Positions 6,376 through 13,856 of a stretch of 14,177 nt of DNA are shown in pieces. Both the position numbers and the translations under genes were made by a program. Below the pieces are notes generated by a model that was not told the DNA's origin, did not search any database, and saw only the letters and a program-made list of their open reading frames with translations. Positions within the stretch are counted from its first letter, which is position 1, and each line of letters starts with the position of its first letter. The stretch is from a bacterium (GTDB lineage: Bacteria > AUK180 > JAQVHJ01), in contig JAQVHJ010000013.1 of assembly GCA_028696285.1 (NCBI GenBank), positions 1 through 14,177 on the forward strand. Reading direction: 5' to 3'.

Positions 6376-7508
6376 CTTTATGTCTTTTGGGGATTGTTTT
6401 AATCTTCCCTGTAAATTCTGTTGGGGATAATTTAAAGACAAAGCAAGGCGAGCTCAAGAAGGTTGACGAGAAGCTTTCGGAAAAGCAGGCTGAGATCAAG
6501 GATTTAGAGAATCAGGAGCGCTCAATCCTTGAAGTCTTAGATGAGATAGACAAAAAGCTATATGAAGATAAGAAAAATCTCAGCAAGCTTGATTTAGAGC
6601 TTCAGTCTCTTGAAAAGGAGATTAAGATCTCAAGGGCTCATCTAAAAGAGTCTGAGAATGCCTTGAGGGAATATAAGAAGAGGTTATCACAGAGAATAAC
6701 GGCAATATATAAATACGGAAGAATGAATCTCTTTGAGATCTTATTAACCTCATCAAGTACCAACGAGTTTCTTATGAAGTATAAGCTTCTTAAAATAATC
6801 GCGATTTCCGACTCACAGCTGATAAAAAAACTTGAAAAAGAGAATGATATTTACCGGAGAAAAAGTGAAGAGATGGCTCTCAAGTTAAACAAACTTATAC
6901 ACCTCAAAGATCTTACGGAAAAAGAGGTGAAAAAAATATCGACAGAGAAGGAGAAGAGGAAAGAGCTTCTTGATGAGTTTTCTACAAAAAAGAAAAGTTA
7001 TGAGAAAGAGATCAAGGATTTAGAAAACAACTCAAAGATGCTGAAGGAATTTATTGCCGGAATGCTGTCCACAGAGAAGCGCAGTACAAATGACGACACG
7101 ACAAAAATCCTTGTTCAGTTAAAGGGTTTATTGACCTGGCCGATAAAAGGAGATGTTGTAGGAAAGTTCGGTAAGTATAAAAACGAAGAATTCAATGCCT
7201 TCATGTTCAGGGACGGGATAGAGATCAAGGGAGAAGAAGGAATGCTTGTTAAGGCGTCCTTTACCGGAACCGTTAAGTATTCCGGGTGGTTTAAAGGCAG
7301 GGGTAACATGATTATAATTGAGCATAAATATGGTATTTCGACCATTTACGGACATTTAGATGAGGTTTTTGTTGAAAAGGGGGATGTTGTAAAGTCGGGA
7401 GAAAGAATTGGAAAGGTTGGAAATACAAGTTCTTTAAAGGGATATATATTATATTTTGGGGTCTGGTACAAAGAAAAGTCAATAGACCCTGAACTTCTTT
7501 TAAACTGA
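6330..7508 (+). CDS. envC: EnvC-like coiled-coil LytM (degenerate peptidase M23) protein, amidase activator
   Basis: A 392-residue exported protein. A hydrophobic signal segment (about 10-30) is followed by long Lys/Glu-rich coiled coils (about 33-118 and 160-250). A small linker domain with ITAIYKYGRMNLFEILLTSSS (about 123-143) is typical of EnvC-type proteins, and the LytM domain occupies about 268-392. Active M23 enzymes carry HxxxD and HxH zinc ligands. Here the first site reads FRDGIEIKG (293-301) and the last reads LYFGV (374-378), so ligands are missing, as in E. coli EnvC. The second-His-like GHL (341-343) is retained. I infer an activator of N-acetylmuramyl-L-alanine amidases controlled by FtsEX rather than a hydrolase. 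Position right after ftsX and before ctp and yibQ-like genes supports this. It overlaps ftsX by 46 bp. Confidence 0.88.
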   Translation: MYRGVTNPEKIFKVLALCLLGIVLIFPVNSVGDNLKTKQGELKKVDEKLSEKQAEIKDLENQERSILEVLDEIDKKLYEDKKNLSKLDLELQSLEKEIKISRAHLKESENALREYKKRLSQRITAIYKYGRMNLFEILLTSSSTNEFLMKYKLLKIIAISDSQLIKKLEKENDIYRRKSEEMALKLNKLIHLKDLTEKEVKKISTEKEKRKELLDEFSTKKKSYEKEIKDLENNSKMLKEFIAGMLSTEKRSTNDDTTKILVQLKGLLTWPIKGDVVGKFGKYKNEEFNAFMFRDGIEIKGEEGMLVKASFTGTVKYSGWFKGRGNMIIIEHKYGISTIYGHLDEVFVEKGDVVKSGERIGKVGNTSSLKGYILYFGVWYKEKSIDPELLLN

Positions 7509-7527
7509 AAACTTCCGGAGGAATCTA

Positions 7528-8988
7528 ATGGAAAAAAGAAGAGCGGTTTTTTATATTTTCTTTGCATTTGTAATCGGGTTACTTATCCCGTTTTTAATTT
7601 CAGGAACAGGTGTAAATGAAAAAACAACACAATCATTAATATTTCAAGTTCAGTCGCTGATAGAGAAAAATTATGTTGAAGAGGTTGATGACAAGGAGAT
7701 TATTTATGGAGCTTTAAAGGGAATGCTTAATTCTCTTGATTCCAACTCCGGTTTCCTGACACCGGAACAGAACCAGGAAATGAAGAGTGATTTACAGGGT
7801 GAGTTTGGCGGAATAGGAATTCACTTTACAATCCAGGACGGTATTTTCACTGTAATTTCTCCGATAGAAGATACCCCTGCGGAGAAGGTTGGTTTAAAGC
7901 CAAATGATAAAATAATAAAGATTGACGGGATAGATACAAAAGACATGACGACCGATGACGGGATTAAATTAATGAGAGGAGAACCCGGAACCAAGATTGT
8001 CTTGACTATTTACCGGGAAGGAGAGCCTGATTATATTGATTTTACGATAATAAGGGATATAATAAAGATAAAAAGCGTCAAGTATGAATTGGTGGATGAA
8101 AACATTGGTTATTTAAGAATTACAGATTTCAAGGCAAAGACAGGACAGGAAGTTCGCGATGCGATGGTCGAGTTTGAAAAGCAGAAAGTAAAAGGGATTG
8201 TCCTTGATCTTCGCTATAATCCGGGCGGGTATCTATCTTCAGCTGTTGATGTTTCCGACCTCTTCCTTTCCGGGGGAAAAATGATCGTTTCCGTAAAGGG
8301 TAGAGAAAAGGTTTCTCTGCGAGAATATTATTCAACCAACATGGACAAGTTTATTGAACAGCCGATGGTTATATTGGTTAATATCGGCAGTGCAAGCGCA
8401 TCAGAGATCGTTGCGGCAGCATTACGAGATAATAAACGCGCAATATTAGTTGGCGAAAAGAGTTTTGGAAAAGGGTCGGTTCAAAATGTCTTTAATCTAG
8501 CTGACGGCTCTGCAGCAAGAATTACCATTGCAAAATATTACACACCTTCCGGGATATGTATACATGGCGTGGGGATCGAACCGGACGTTAAGGTTGAATC
8601 TTATTATATCTCAAGAGAAGATTCAACGAAACTAAGGACTATTGAAGAAAAACAAATTCTTCAAAATTATATAAAAGATCATGAAGAACTCTTTAAGAAT
8701 AAATATAAAAACGATTCTTCATTTAAGGATGTAAAGGGCGGATTCGATAAGAATGAGTTTGAGACATTCCTTCTTGATCCGGAAAATATTTATAAATTAA
8801 TACAAAAGCTTAAAGAACAAGATCTTGAGATTGAGTTCGGGTTATTGAAAAGAGAGTTAGCAAAAGAGATAAGGATTTATCTTGACGGTGAGAATAAATA
8901 TAAAATACTTGAACCGGAAACAGACCTTCAACTGACACAAGCAATCAGTATTGTAAGATCAATGTTAATTCTCAATGACGGAAAATAA
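7528..8988 (+). CDS. ctpA: C-terminal processing peptidase (S41 family, PDZ domain)
   Basis: A 486-residue S41A protease with an N-terminal membrane anchor or signal peptide (about 6-25). Next come a helical region with YGALKGMLNSLDSNSGFLTPEQ, a PDZ domain (about 88-165, starting GEFGGIGIHF) and the tail-specific protease domain. The catalytic pair is visible: Ser290 in GSASASE (287-293) and Lys315 in SFGKGSVQ (312-319), the usual 25 residues apart. The substrate-groove motif DLRYNPGG (227-234) is also present. The C-terminal region (about 365-486) is Lys/Glu-rich and belongs to family members of this length. It acts in the periplasm, clipping envelope proteins from their C-termini; in some bacteria such enzymes control peptidoglycan hydrolases. 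GGAGG at 7517-7521 supports the ATG. It lies 19 bp after the EnvC-like gene and 6 bp before the YibQ-like gene. Confidence 0.93.
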   Translation: MEKRRAVFYIFFAFVIGLLIPFLISGTGVNEKTTQSLIFQVQSLIEKNYVEEVDDKEIIYGALKGMLNSLDSNSGFLTPEQNQEMKSDLQGEFGGIGIHFTIQDGIFTVISPIEDTPAEKVGLKPNDKIIKIDGIDTKDMTTDDGIKLMRGEPGTKIVLTIYREGEPDYIDFTIIRDIIKIKSVKYELVDENIGYLRITDFKAKTGQEVRDAMVEFEKQKVKGIVLDLRYNPGGYLSSAVDVSDLFLSGGKMIVSVKGREKVSLREYYSTNMDKFIEQPMVILVNIGSASASEIVAAALRDNKRAILVGEKSFGKGSVQNVFNLADGSAARITIAKYYTPSGICIHGVGIEPDVKVESYYISREDSTKLRTIEEKQILQNYIKDHEELFKNKYKNDSSFKDVKGGFDKNEFETFLLDPENIYKLIQKLKEQDLEIEFGLLKRELAKEIRIYLDGENKYKILEPETDLQLTQAISIVRSMLILNDGK

Positions 8989-8994
8989 AAGTAA

Positions 8995-10212
8995 TTGACC
9001 GGAAAAAAAAAGAAAAAGAATCTTTCTTCTAAAATTATAAGGGTTGTTTTTTACCCTTTCCTTTTTATCCTTTTATTTTTCATTCTCTTTCTTTTTCATT
9101 TTGAAGAAGAGGAGAAGATAACAAATCCTTACGAGGAATCCCTGCGGCTAAAAACCGTAATTGACGATATCTTGGGCAAAAACGGCGTTCCGAGAATTGC
9201 AGTTACGGAGACTTCGGAAGAAAAAATTTTATATAATCAAAAGGTTGTTTATCTTTCCTATAATATTATTTTTGTTTCAGAAGGAGAATATCAAAAGCTT
9301 TGTGATGAGATAACGCAAACATTAAAGAAGGACTGGGCAATTTTTTCAAAGAGTGATTATGAGCTTAACGGACAGAAGACAACGACATATTATATAGGAT
9401 TTGAGAAATATATTACTTGCTTTATCGCGGTGTCCTATTATGATAAGTCAGAACAAACTCAACGTCACCCTGTAATTGCAATAATAATTGATGATCTTGG
9501 TCTTGATAGAGGGCCGCGTTTAGAAACCCTTTTAAAGTTAAAGGGATTGACATTTTCTGTATTACCCGGATTAAAGTATACCGATTACACAGTAAAGAAG
9601 GCTCTTGATTCTGGTCATGAAGTTATGCTTCACTGTCCCATGGAACCGATAAATCCGGATTTAATACCAAAGAATGAAACGCGAATGCTTATAACCGGCA
9701 TGAAGAAGGAAGAGCTAAAAAAGATACTGGTAAAAAATCTTGAGAGTATTCCCGAAGCGGTGGGAATTAACAATCACATGGGTTCGAAGTTTACACAGGA
9801 AGAGGGAGATGTCCGTGTTGTAATGGAGGTTTTAAAGGCCCGTAATCTTTATTATGTTGACAGCTTAACCATACAAAGCTCAAAGGCCTGGCAGACAGCG
9901 GATAAGATGGGAATCCCGTATCTTCGAAGAGATATTTTTCTTGATCATGAAAATTCAAAAAAGGCGATAAAAAAGCAAATCAGCAAATTGATCCGTTTAT
10001 CATTTAAACGTGGTTATGCTGTTGCAATCGGCCATATCCGCGGGGTTACCCCTGAAACATTAGAAGAAGCTTATGATGAATTTAAGGTTTTGGGAATAGA
10101 GGTTGTACCTGTTTCATATATCATAAAAAACCGTGAAAAGCTTTCGAAGAACGGAGACATTATGCTAACAGGAGAAATGGAAGAGATAATAAACGAATAC
10201 CTGGATCAGTAG
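8995..10212 (+). CDS. YibQ-like divergent polysaccharide deacetylase (DUF610), membrane-anchored
   Basis: A 405-residue protein with a basic N-terminus (TGKKKKKN), one transmembrane helix (about 14-35) and an acidic linker. A domain at about 48-150 resembles none I can name. A divergent polysaccharide deacetylase fold follows from about 158. Its motifs are IIIDDLG (163-169; Asp166, Asp167), HCPMEP (213-218), NNHMGS (259-264), YVDS (287-290), RRDIFLDH (311-318) and AIGHI (344-348). These match the YibQ/DUF610 group, which sits next to envC in E. coli and many other bacteria; its substrate is not established. The only available start is TTG 8995, because the preceding codon is TAA (8992-8994) and no ATG occurs in frame for a long way. 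The Shine-Dalgarno is weak (GGA at 8980). It ends in TAG 10210-10212, followed two codons later by an in-frame TGA, and is 2 bp from tsaD. Confidence 0.85.
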   Translation: MTGKKKKKNLSSKIIRVVFYPFLFILLFFILFLFHFEEEEKITNPYEESLRLKTVIDDILGKNGVPRIAVTETSEEKILYNQKVVYLSYNIIFVSEGEYQKLCDEITQTLKKDWAIFSKSDYELNGQKTTTYYIGFEKYITCFIAVSYYDKSEQTQRHPVIAIIIDDLGLDRGPRLETLLKLKGLTFSVLPGLKYTDYTVKKALDSGHEVMLHCPMEPINPDLIPKNETRMLITGMKKEELKKILVKNLESIPEAVGINNHMGSKFTQEEGDVRVVMEVLKARNLYYVDSLTIQSSKAWQTADKMGIPYLRRDIFLDHENSKKAIKKQISKLIRLSFKRGYAVAIGHIRGVTPETLEEAYDEFKVLGIEVVPVSYIIKNREKLSKNGDIMLTGEMEEIINEYLDQ

Positions 10213-10214
10213 CA

Positions 10215-11201
10215 ATGATAGTTCTTGGCTTTGAAACATCTTGTGACGACACATCTTTTGCCGTTGTTGAAGACGGGCAGAAAATTTTATCTAATGTAAT
10301 ATCGTCTCAGGAGATTCACTCTGAATATGGGGGAGTTGTACCCGAGCTTGCCTCAAGAGAACATATAAAAAATATTTTATATGTTTACGAAAAGGGAATG
10401 AAGGATTCCGGGGTCAATCTCCATGATGTTGATGGTATTGCTGTTACGAATCGCCCCGGTTTAATTGTGTCGTTGCTGGTGGGCTTGAACTTTGCAAAGG
10501 GCTTGGCGTTTGCATCAAGAAAACCTTAGGTGGGGGTAAATCATACGCTTGCACATATTTATTCAAACCACCTGACAGAAGAACCGCCACAGTTCCCGTA
10601 TTTATGTTTCATTCTTTCGGGAGGTCATACCTTTTTAGGGAATGTTCACAATTATACTGAAATAGAAGTAATCGGACAAACCCGCGATGATGCTATCGGT
10701 GAAGCTTTTGATAAGGTTTCAAAGTTTCTCGGCTTAGGTTATCCCGGCGGACCGGTAATTGAAGCTCTTGCAGAGAGAGGGGATTCGAATATAACGAACT
10801 TTCCACTTTCTAAATTTAAAGAGAAGTCCCTGGATTTCAGCTTCAGCGGGTTAAAGACCGCTGTCTTAAATTTCTATAGAGCAAACCCCGATATTAAGAA
10901 AGAAGATATTGCCGCAGGATTTCAAAAAACAGCAGTAAAAATTTTACTTAACAATCTTTCGCGTTACATTGAAAAAAATAGGGTTGAGAGAATTGCTGTA
11001 ACCGGAGGTGTATCAGCAAACAATTACCTTCGCAAGGAATTTAAAAGATTTTGTTCAGAAAGGAAAATTTCCTTATTCCTTCCGGAACTTAAGCTATGTA
11101 CCGATAACGGCGCAATGATTGCCGGCTTAGGAACTCGGCTTTTAGAGTCGGGTAAAATTGATAATCTCTCTCTTGATGCAGTTTCAAGAGGATTAACATA
11201 A
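10215..11201 (+). CDS. tsaD: tRNA N6-adenosine threonylcarbamoyltransferase TsaD, interrupted by an in-frame TAG
   Basis: The reading frame encodes a full TsaD (about 328 codons) apart from an amber codon at codon 105 (10527-10529). The N-terminal part (10215-10526) has FETSCDDTSFAVVEDG and EYGGVVPELASREH. The part after the stop has VGVNHTLAHI with metal ligands His110 and His114, ILSGGHT, GQTRDDAIGEAFDKVSKFLG, DFSFSGLKTAV, TGGVSANNYLR and CTDNGAMIAGLG. All active-site motifs are kept and there is no frameshift. TsaD transfers the threonylcarbamoyl group from TC-AMP to A37 of ANN-reading tRNAs and is essential in most bacteria. The stop falls where the family has Leu/Ile (KP-L-[IV]GVNH), so one TTG-to-TAG change would explain it. 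Options are sequencing error, a real nonsense mutation, stop read-through, or restart at GTG 10530 giving two chains. I favour error or suppression because nothing else has decayed. Confidence 0.85.
10527..10529 (+). other. In-frame TAG within tsaD
   Basis: Amber codon between ...RKP and VGVNH, in frame with both halves of tsaD, directly followed by GTG (10530). TAG serves as the terminal stop of ftsX, the YibQ-like gene and the GH18-like gene in this window, so general reassignment of TAG to an amino acid is unlikely. No Shine-Dalgarno is seen before GTG 10530, so restart would depend on termination-reinitiation coupling. Confidence 0.9.
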
Positions 11202-11217
11202 ATCCAGTTTTAATAAA

Positions 11218-12171
11218 ATGAATAAAGCAGATCTACTTGAAATATTGAAGGCGCATTTCTCACAATCACCGATAACGGGATATACAGATTATCCTTTCCG
11301 AAAGATTATACGAAAATATGGATGCCGGGGACTTATCTTCACGGAGATGGTAAGCGGAAAAGGGTATTTAATGAATCCCAAACATCACGAAGAGATTTTA
11401 AGGTTTGATGAGGAGGATCGGCCGATCGGTATACAAATCTTCGGGGGAGATCCTGAATCAATTGCATCCACCGCAGAAGCTGTTGAAGAGAAATATTCTC
11501 CCGATGTAATTGATATTAACATGGGATGCCCTGCAAGAAAAGTTACAAATAAGTTTGGTGGAGCAGCATTGCTTCAACATCCGGATATTGCAGAAAAAAT
11601 AATTAATGCAGCCGTTAAAAGGGTAAAAACGCCTCTTACCATAAAAACCCGCATCGGGTGGAGTTTTGGTGATCTTCTCTCAAAACCCCTTCTTAAACTT
11701 GCAGAGGATAACGGCTTGCTTTGCGCCTTTCTTCATCTTCGTTCCAAAACTTCTCTCTTTTCAGGAAGACTTGAGTATGATAATTTCCGTAAATTAAAGG
11801 ATGGGTTTAAAATTCCGCTGATTGCAAACGGCGGGATTTACTCCAAAGAAGATTTCCTTAAAACTGTTGATGAAATTCAGCCTGATGGAATAATGATTGG
11901 AATGGGAAGCGCAGGAAACCCCTGGATATTTAATATTAAAGATACTGATTATAAAGCACCTGTTATAAGCGAAAAACTATCTGTTCTTAAAGAACATCTC
12001 CTGCTTACGATAGAGTATTTCGGTGAAACTTCAGGTATTCATAAATTCCGCAAATTCTATAAACCGTATTTAACAGGAATTCCAAACCACACAAAAATCC
12101 TTCCGGAACTATTTAAAGCAAAAAATATAAATGAAGTATTAGATATTTTAAATATGAACTTTGTTTTTTAA
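11218..12171 (+). CDS. tRNA-dihydrouridine synthase (Dus family)
   Basis: A 317-residue FMN-dependent Dus. It reduces uridines in the tRNA D-loop region with NAD(P)H. Motifs visible are SPITGYTDYPFR (17-28, family usually AP/SPMAGVTDxPFR), FTEMVS (41-46), IQIFGGDP (72-79), NMGCPARKVTNKFGGAALL (101-119) with catalytic Cys104, IKTRIGW (142-148, Lys143), FLHLRS (171-176, His173 and Arg175), IANGGI (202-207) and GIMIGMGSAGNPWIF (224-238). Several normally strict positions deviate: the HxRT...YxG stretch reads HLRSKTSLFSG, and the FMN-phosphate GRGALGNPW reads GMGSAGNPW. The subfamily (DusA/B/C) therefore cannot be named, though the layout is closest to DusB. It follows tsaD by 16 bp, without a good ribosome binding site, and is the last gene of the operon. 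Confidence 0.88.
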   Translation: MNKADLLEILKAHFSQSPITGYTDYPFRKIIRKYGCRGLIFTEMVSGKGYLMNPKHHEEILRFDEEDRPIGIQIFGGDPESIASTAEAVEEKYSPDVIDINMGCPARKVTNKFGGAALLQHPDIAEKIINAAVKRVKTPLTIKTRIGWSFGDLLSKPLLKLAEDNGLLCAFLHLRSKTSLFSGRLEYDNFRKLKDGFKIPLIANGGIYSKEDFLKTVDEIQPDGIMIGMGSAGNPWIFNIKDTDYKAPVISEKLSVLKEHLLLTIEYFGETSGIHKFRKFYKPYLTGIPNHTKILPELFKAKNINEVLDILNMNFVF

Positions 12172-12174
12172 TTT

Positions 12175-13335
12175 TTATTGAATTAAATCTTCTATGATCT
12201 CTATTGTGTTTTCTTCTGAATAATTCTCTTCAATAAACATCCTTGAGTAATTTATTATCTTCTTGATCTTCTCAGGGTCTGAACAAAGCATCTTTAGTTT
12301 TTCATAAAATTCATTTTTATCTGAAAATCCGAGATAATGTTTTCCTTCCTCCAAACCAAGCCCTTCAACTCCAATTTCTGTTGAAATTATCGGTATTCCC
12401 GAAGCCATCCCCTCTAATATTTTATACCTTGTTCCTCCGCCTATTTTCAGTGGAACTGCCATTGCCCCCGGATAATTAAGGACATTATTCAAATTGCTTC
12501 TGTAAGCAAATATCCTTAGATTTGCATTTCTTTCTAACCTTAAAAATTCTGCGCCTTTGCCTATAACATCAAAAATAATTTCATTCTTCTGAGTAATTAC
12601 AAATTGAAATATTTCATTTATAAACCATTCGAGGCCGTCAATGTTAGGCGCATATTCCCAATTACCAAAAATTAATATGTTCGTTTTTTCTCTCTTTTGA
12701 AATGGCGTATATTCAATTTCATCCAAGGATATCGTGTTTGGAAGAATTTTATAAAATTCCTTTTCTTCATTATTTAAATCGTTCAAATCCCTTTCAGAAG
12801 GCATAAAACCAATATTAAATTTTTTTATAACATCCTTTTCATACTCTTTTAAATTTAAAATATCCTGTTGTTTAACTGCGCGTTGAAGGTAACCCGGGTA
12901 CAACTGCTTCAATATTTTTTCGATATAAACAGAATCCGATTTCTGCCGGTCAAGAATTTTTTTCCCTCTAAAAGAATCTGGAAGATATTGTGCCATGAAA
13001 ATTTCATTAATCCAAATTACATCAAATTTTTCTTCTGATAAAATTTCTTTTACTGTTTCGAATAATCTTTGTGAATAAAAATCTGCAAGAGTAATTGGCG
13101 TCTTGTTCATAAAAAGGTAAAGTTTTTCAAAATTAGACGCTTTCGTAAAAGGTACTAGAAATATTTTCTCTGTAAAATTTCTTAACAGTTCCAAATCTCT
13201 GTTGCTGTCACAAAATCCGGCAACAGTAACGTCAAAATATCCTGTTAATATTTTTAGATTTTGTATTATTCTTTTCTTTCCCCCTGAGTCTGTTGGAAAA
13301 AGCGCATATGGAATAAAATATAATAATTTTTTCAT
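12175..13335 (-). CDS. Glycosyltransferase, GT4-like (GT-B fold)
   Basis: A 386-residue GT-B glycosyltransferase. The N-terminus MKKLLYFIPYALFPTDSGGK is typical of group 1 transferases, with a Gly-rich acceptor-side turn. The C-terminal donor domain contains IFGNWEYAPNIDGLEWF (222-238) and GGGTRYKILEGMASGIPIIS (299-318), in which Glu308 sits in the EGMA part of the nucleotide-sugar motif. This group transfers a sugar from an activated donor to a growing polysaccharide or lipid-linked glycan at the cytoplasmic membrane; the actual sugars cannot be told. The open frame extends upstream to ATG 13392, but the extra 19 codons cover the promoter at 13352-13379. The start at 13335 is therefore preferred. 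It converges on dus with a 3-bp gap and no terminator hairpin. No neighbouring polysaccharide genes are seen, so it looks isolated. Confidence 0.85.
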   Translation of the reverse strand: MKKLLYFIPYALFPTDSGGKKRIIQNLKILTGYFDVTVAGFCDSNRDLELLRNFTEKIFLVPFTKASNFEKLYLFMNKTPITLADFYSQRLFETVKEILSEEKFDVIWINEIFMAQYLPDSFRGKKILDRQKSDSVYIEKILKQLYPGYLQRAVKQQDILNLKEYEKDVIKKFNIGFMPSERDLNDLNNEEKEFYKILPNTISLDEIEYTPFQKREKTNILIFGNWEYAPNIDGLEWFINEIFQFVITQKNEIIFDVIGKGAEFLRLERNANLRIFAYRSNLNNVLNYPGAMAVPLKIGGGTRYKILEGMASGIPIISTEIGVEGLGLEEGKHYLGFSDKNEFYEKLKMLCSDPEKIKKIINYSRMFIEENYSEENTIEIIEDLIQ

Positions 13336-13351
13336 TTGTTTCACTTTATAT

Positions 13352-13379
13352 ATTATACCATATAAAATGAATTTGTCAA
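13352..13379 (-). promoter_or_regulatory. Sigma-70-type promoter of the glycosyltransferase gene
   Basis: On the minus strand TTGACA (13379-13374), 16-bp spacer, TATAAT (13357-13352). The expected start near 13345 gives a leader of about 10 nt before ATG 13335, with no Shine-Dalgarno. The mRNA may be nearly leaderless. Confidence 0.75.
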
Positions 13380-13588
13380 GAGTTAAAAACATTGGATGTG
13401 CACTATTTTTTTTTATTCTATTTATTTTAATTGATCAACAAACGGAATATTGATTTACAAAATTATTTTAATGAATTTATTCTAAATATGTTGGTCAGCC
13501 GTGATTTTAACCATGGTATATATAAAGAAAATATACCGGGAATTTATTCCTGATATGGATTCCATCGTCCAATTAATCGGACTGAAAC

Positions 13589-13604
13589 GCGGGTTGAAAC
13601 CCGG
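13589..13604. repeat. GGGTTGAAACCC palindrome and its partner downstream
   Basis: CGGGTTGAAACCCG forms a 6-bp stem with a 2-nt centre. A related core, GGTTAAAACC, recurs at 13630-13639 inside a CCCAGG...CCCAGG direct repeat (13626-13643). Both share the GGTT-NN-AACC core, suggesting two members of one dispersed palindrome family. Confidence 0.6.
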
Positions 13605-13642
13605 ATATTTTTCTGTGCATTAACACCCAGGTTAAAACCCAG

Positions 13643-13671
13643 GCCTACATGCATAAGAACAATAAATTGTT
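13643..13671 (+). repeat. 29-bp direct repeat, left copy
   Basis: Begins GCCTACAT and ends with AACAATAAATTGTT, an almost self-complementary 14-mer. It matches 14041-14069 at 27 of 29 positions; the two differences are adjacent (GC versus AG after GCCTACAT). The pair brackets about 370 bp of repeats. Confidence 0.85.
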
Positions 13672-13693
13672 TAATTATTAATAACACCCAAAT

Positions 13694-13731
13694 AGATTGC
13701 CACGATAAACTTCATTTATCTCGCAATGACA
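13694..13731 (+). repeat. Variable-core element, copy A
   Basis: Begins AGATTGCCACG and ends CTCGCAATGACA, with the core GATAAA-CTTCA-TTTATC, a perfect 6-bp-stem hairpin. The ends match copies at 13792-13834 (opposite orientation) and 13960-14002, while the cores do not. I recall short repeats of this TCATTGCGAGG...GCAATCT type as dispersed in many bacterial genomes; I cannot name a formal family. Confidence 0.75.
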
Positions 13732-13769
13732 TTATACCATCCGCAAACCAAATAACGTGATTAGCGAAG

Positions 13770-13793
13770 CAGTGTACCCCACGTGGTACACTG
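13770..13793. repeat. Hairpin with 9-bp arms and CCACGT loop
   Basis: CAGTGTACC and GGTACACTG are perfect inverted arms around CCACGT. It abuts and overlaps copy B of the variable-core element by two bases. A sequence-related hairpin (core ACCCAACGTGGT) occurs at 14016-14042. No T-run follows, so it is not a typical intrinsic terminator. Confidence 0.75.
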
Positions 13794-13834
13794 TCATTGC
13801 GAGGCAGTTAACGAAGTTAACAACGAAGCAATCT
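13792..13834 (-). repeat. Variable-core element, copy B (inverted)
   Basis: On the plus strand it reads TGTCATTGCGAG at one end and GCAATCT at the other, the reverse complement of copies A and C. The core GTTAAC-GAA-GTTAAC is again self-complementary. Copies A and B face each other 60 bp apart and could pair through their ends into a larger stem. Confidence 0.75.
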
Positions 13835-13856
13835 CTCTTTAAGTATCGTGGGAGGT

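Noticed and set aside
10527..10529. TAG recoded as a sense codon (for example pyrrolysine) across this genome
   Set aside because: TAG is the natural terminal codon of ftsX, the YibQ-like gene and the GH18-like gene; read-through of the GH18-like stop would run into parA. TsaD is not a known Pyl protein.
11190..11205. GGATT/AATCC hairpin followed by GTTTT as a terminator between tsaD and dus
   Set aside because: The stem is only 5 bp and AT-rich and the T-run is short; dus follows 16 bp after tsaD and is more likely cotranscribed.
12160..12182. T-rich junction between dus and the glycosyltransferase as a bidirectional terminator
   Set aside because: There are T and A runs on both strands but no stable inverted repeat.
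13337..13344. TGTTTCAC half of a parS site in the glycosyltransferase leader
   Set aside because: The other half is absent, so ParB loading is not expected; chance occurrence of an 8-mer.
13591..13640. CRISPR-like array
   Set aside because: The GGTT..AACC palindromes are too short and irregularly spaced, there are no constant-length spacers and no cas genes.
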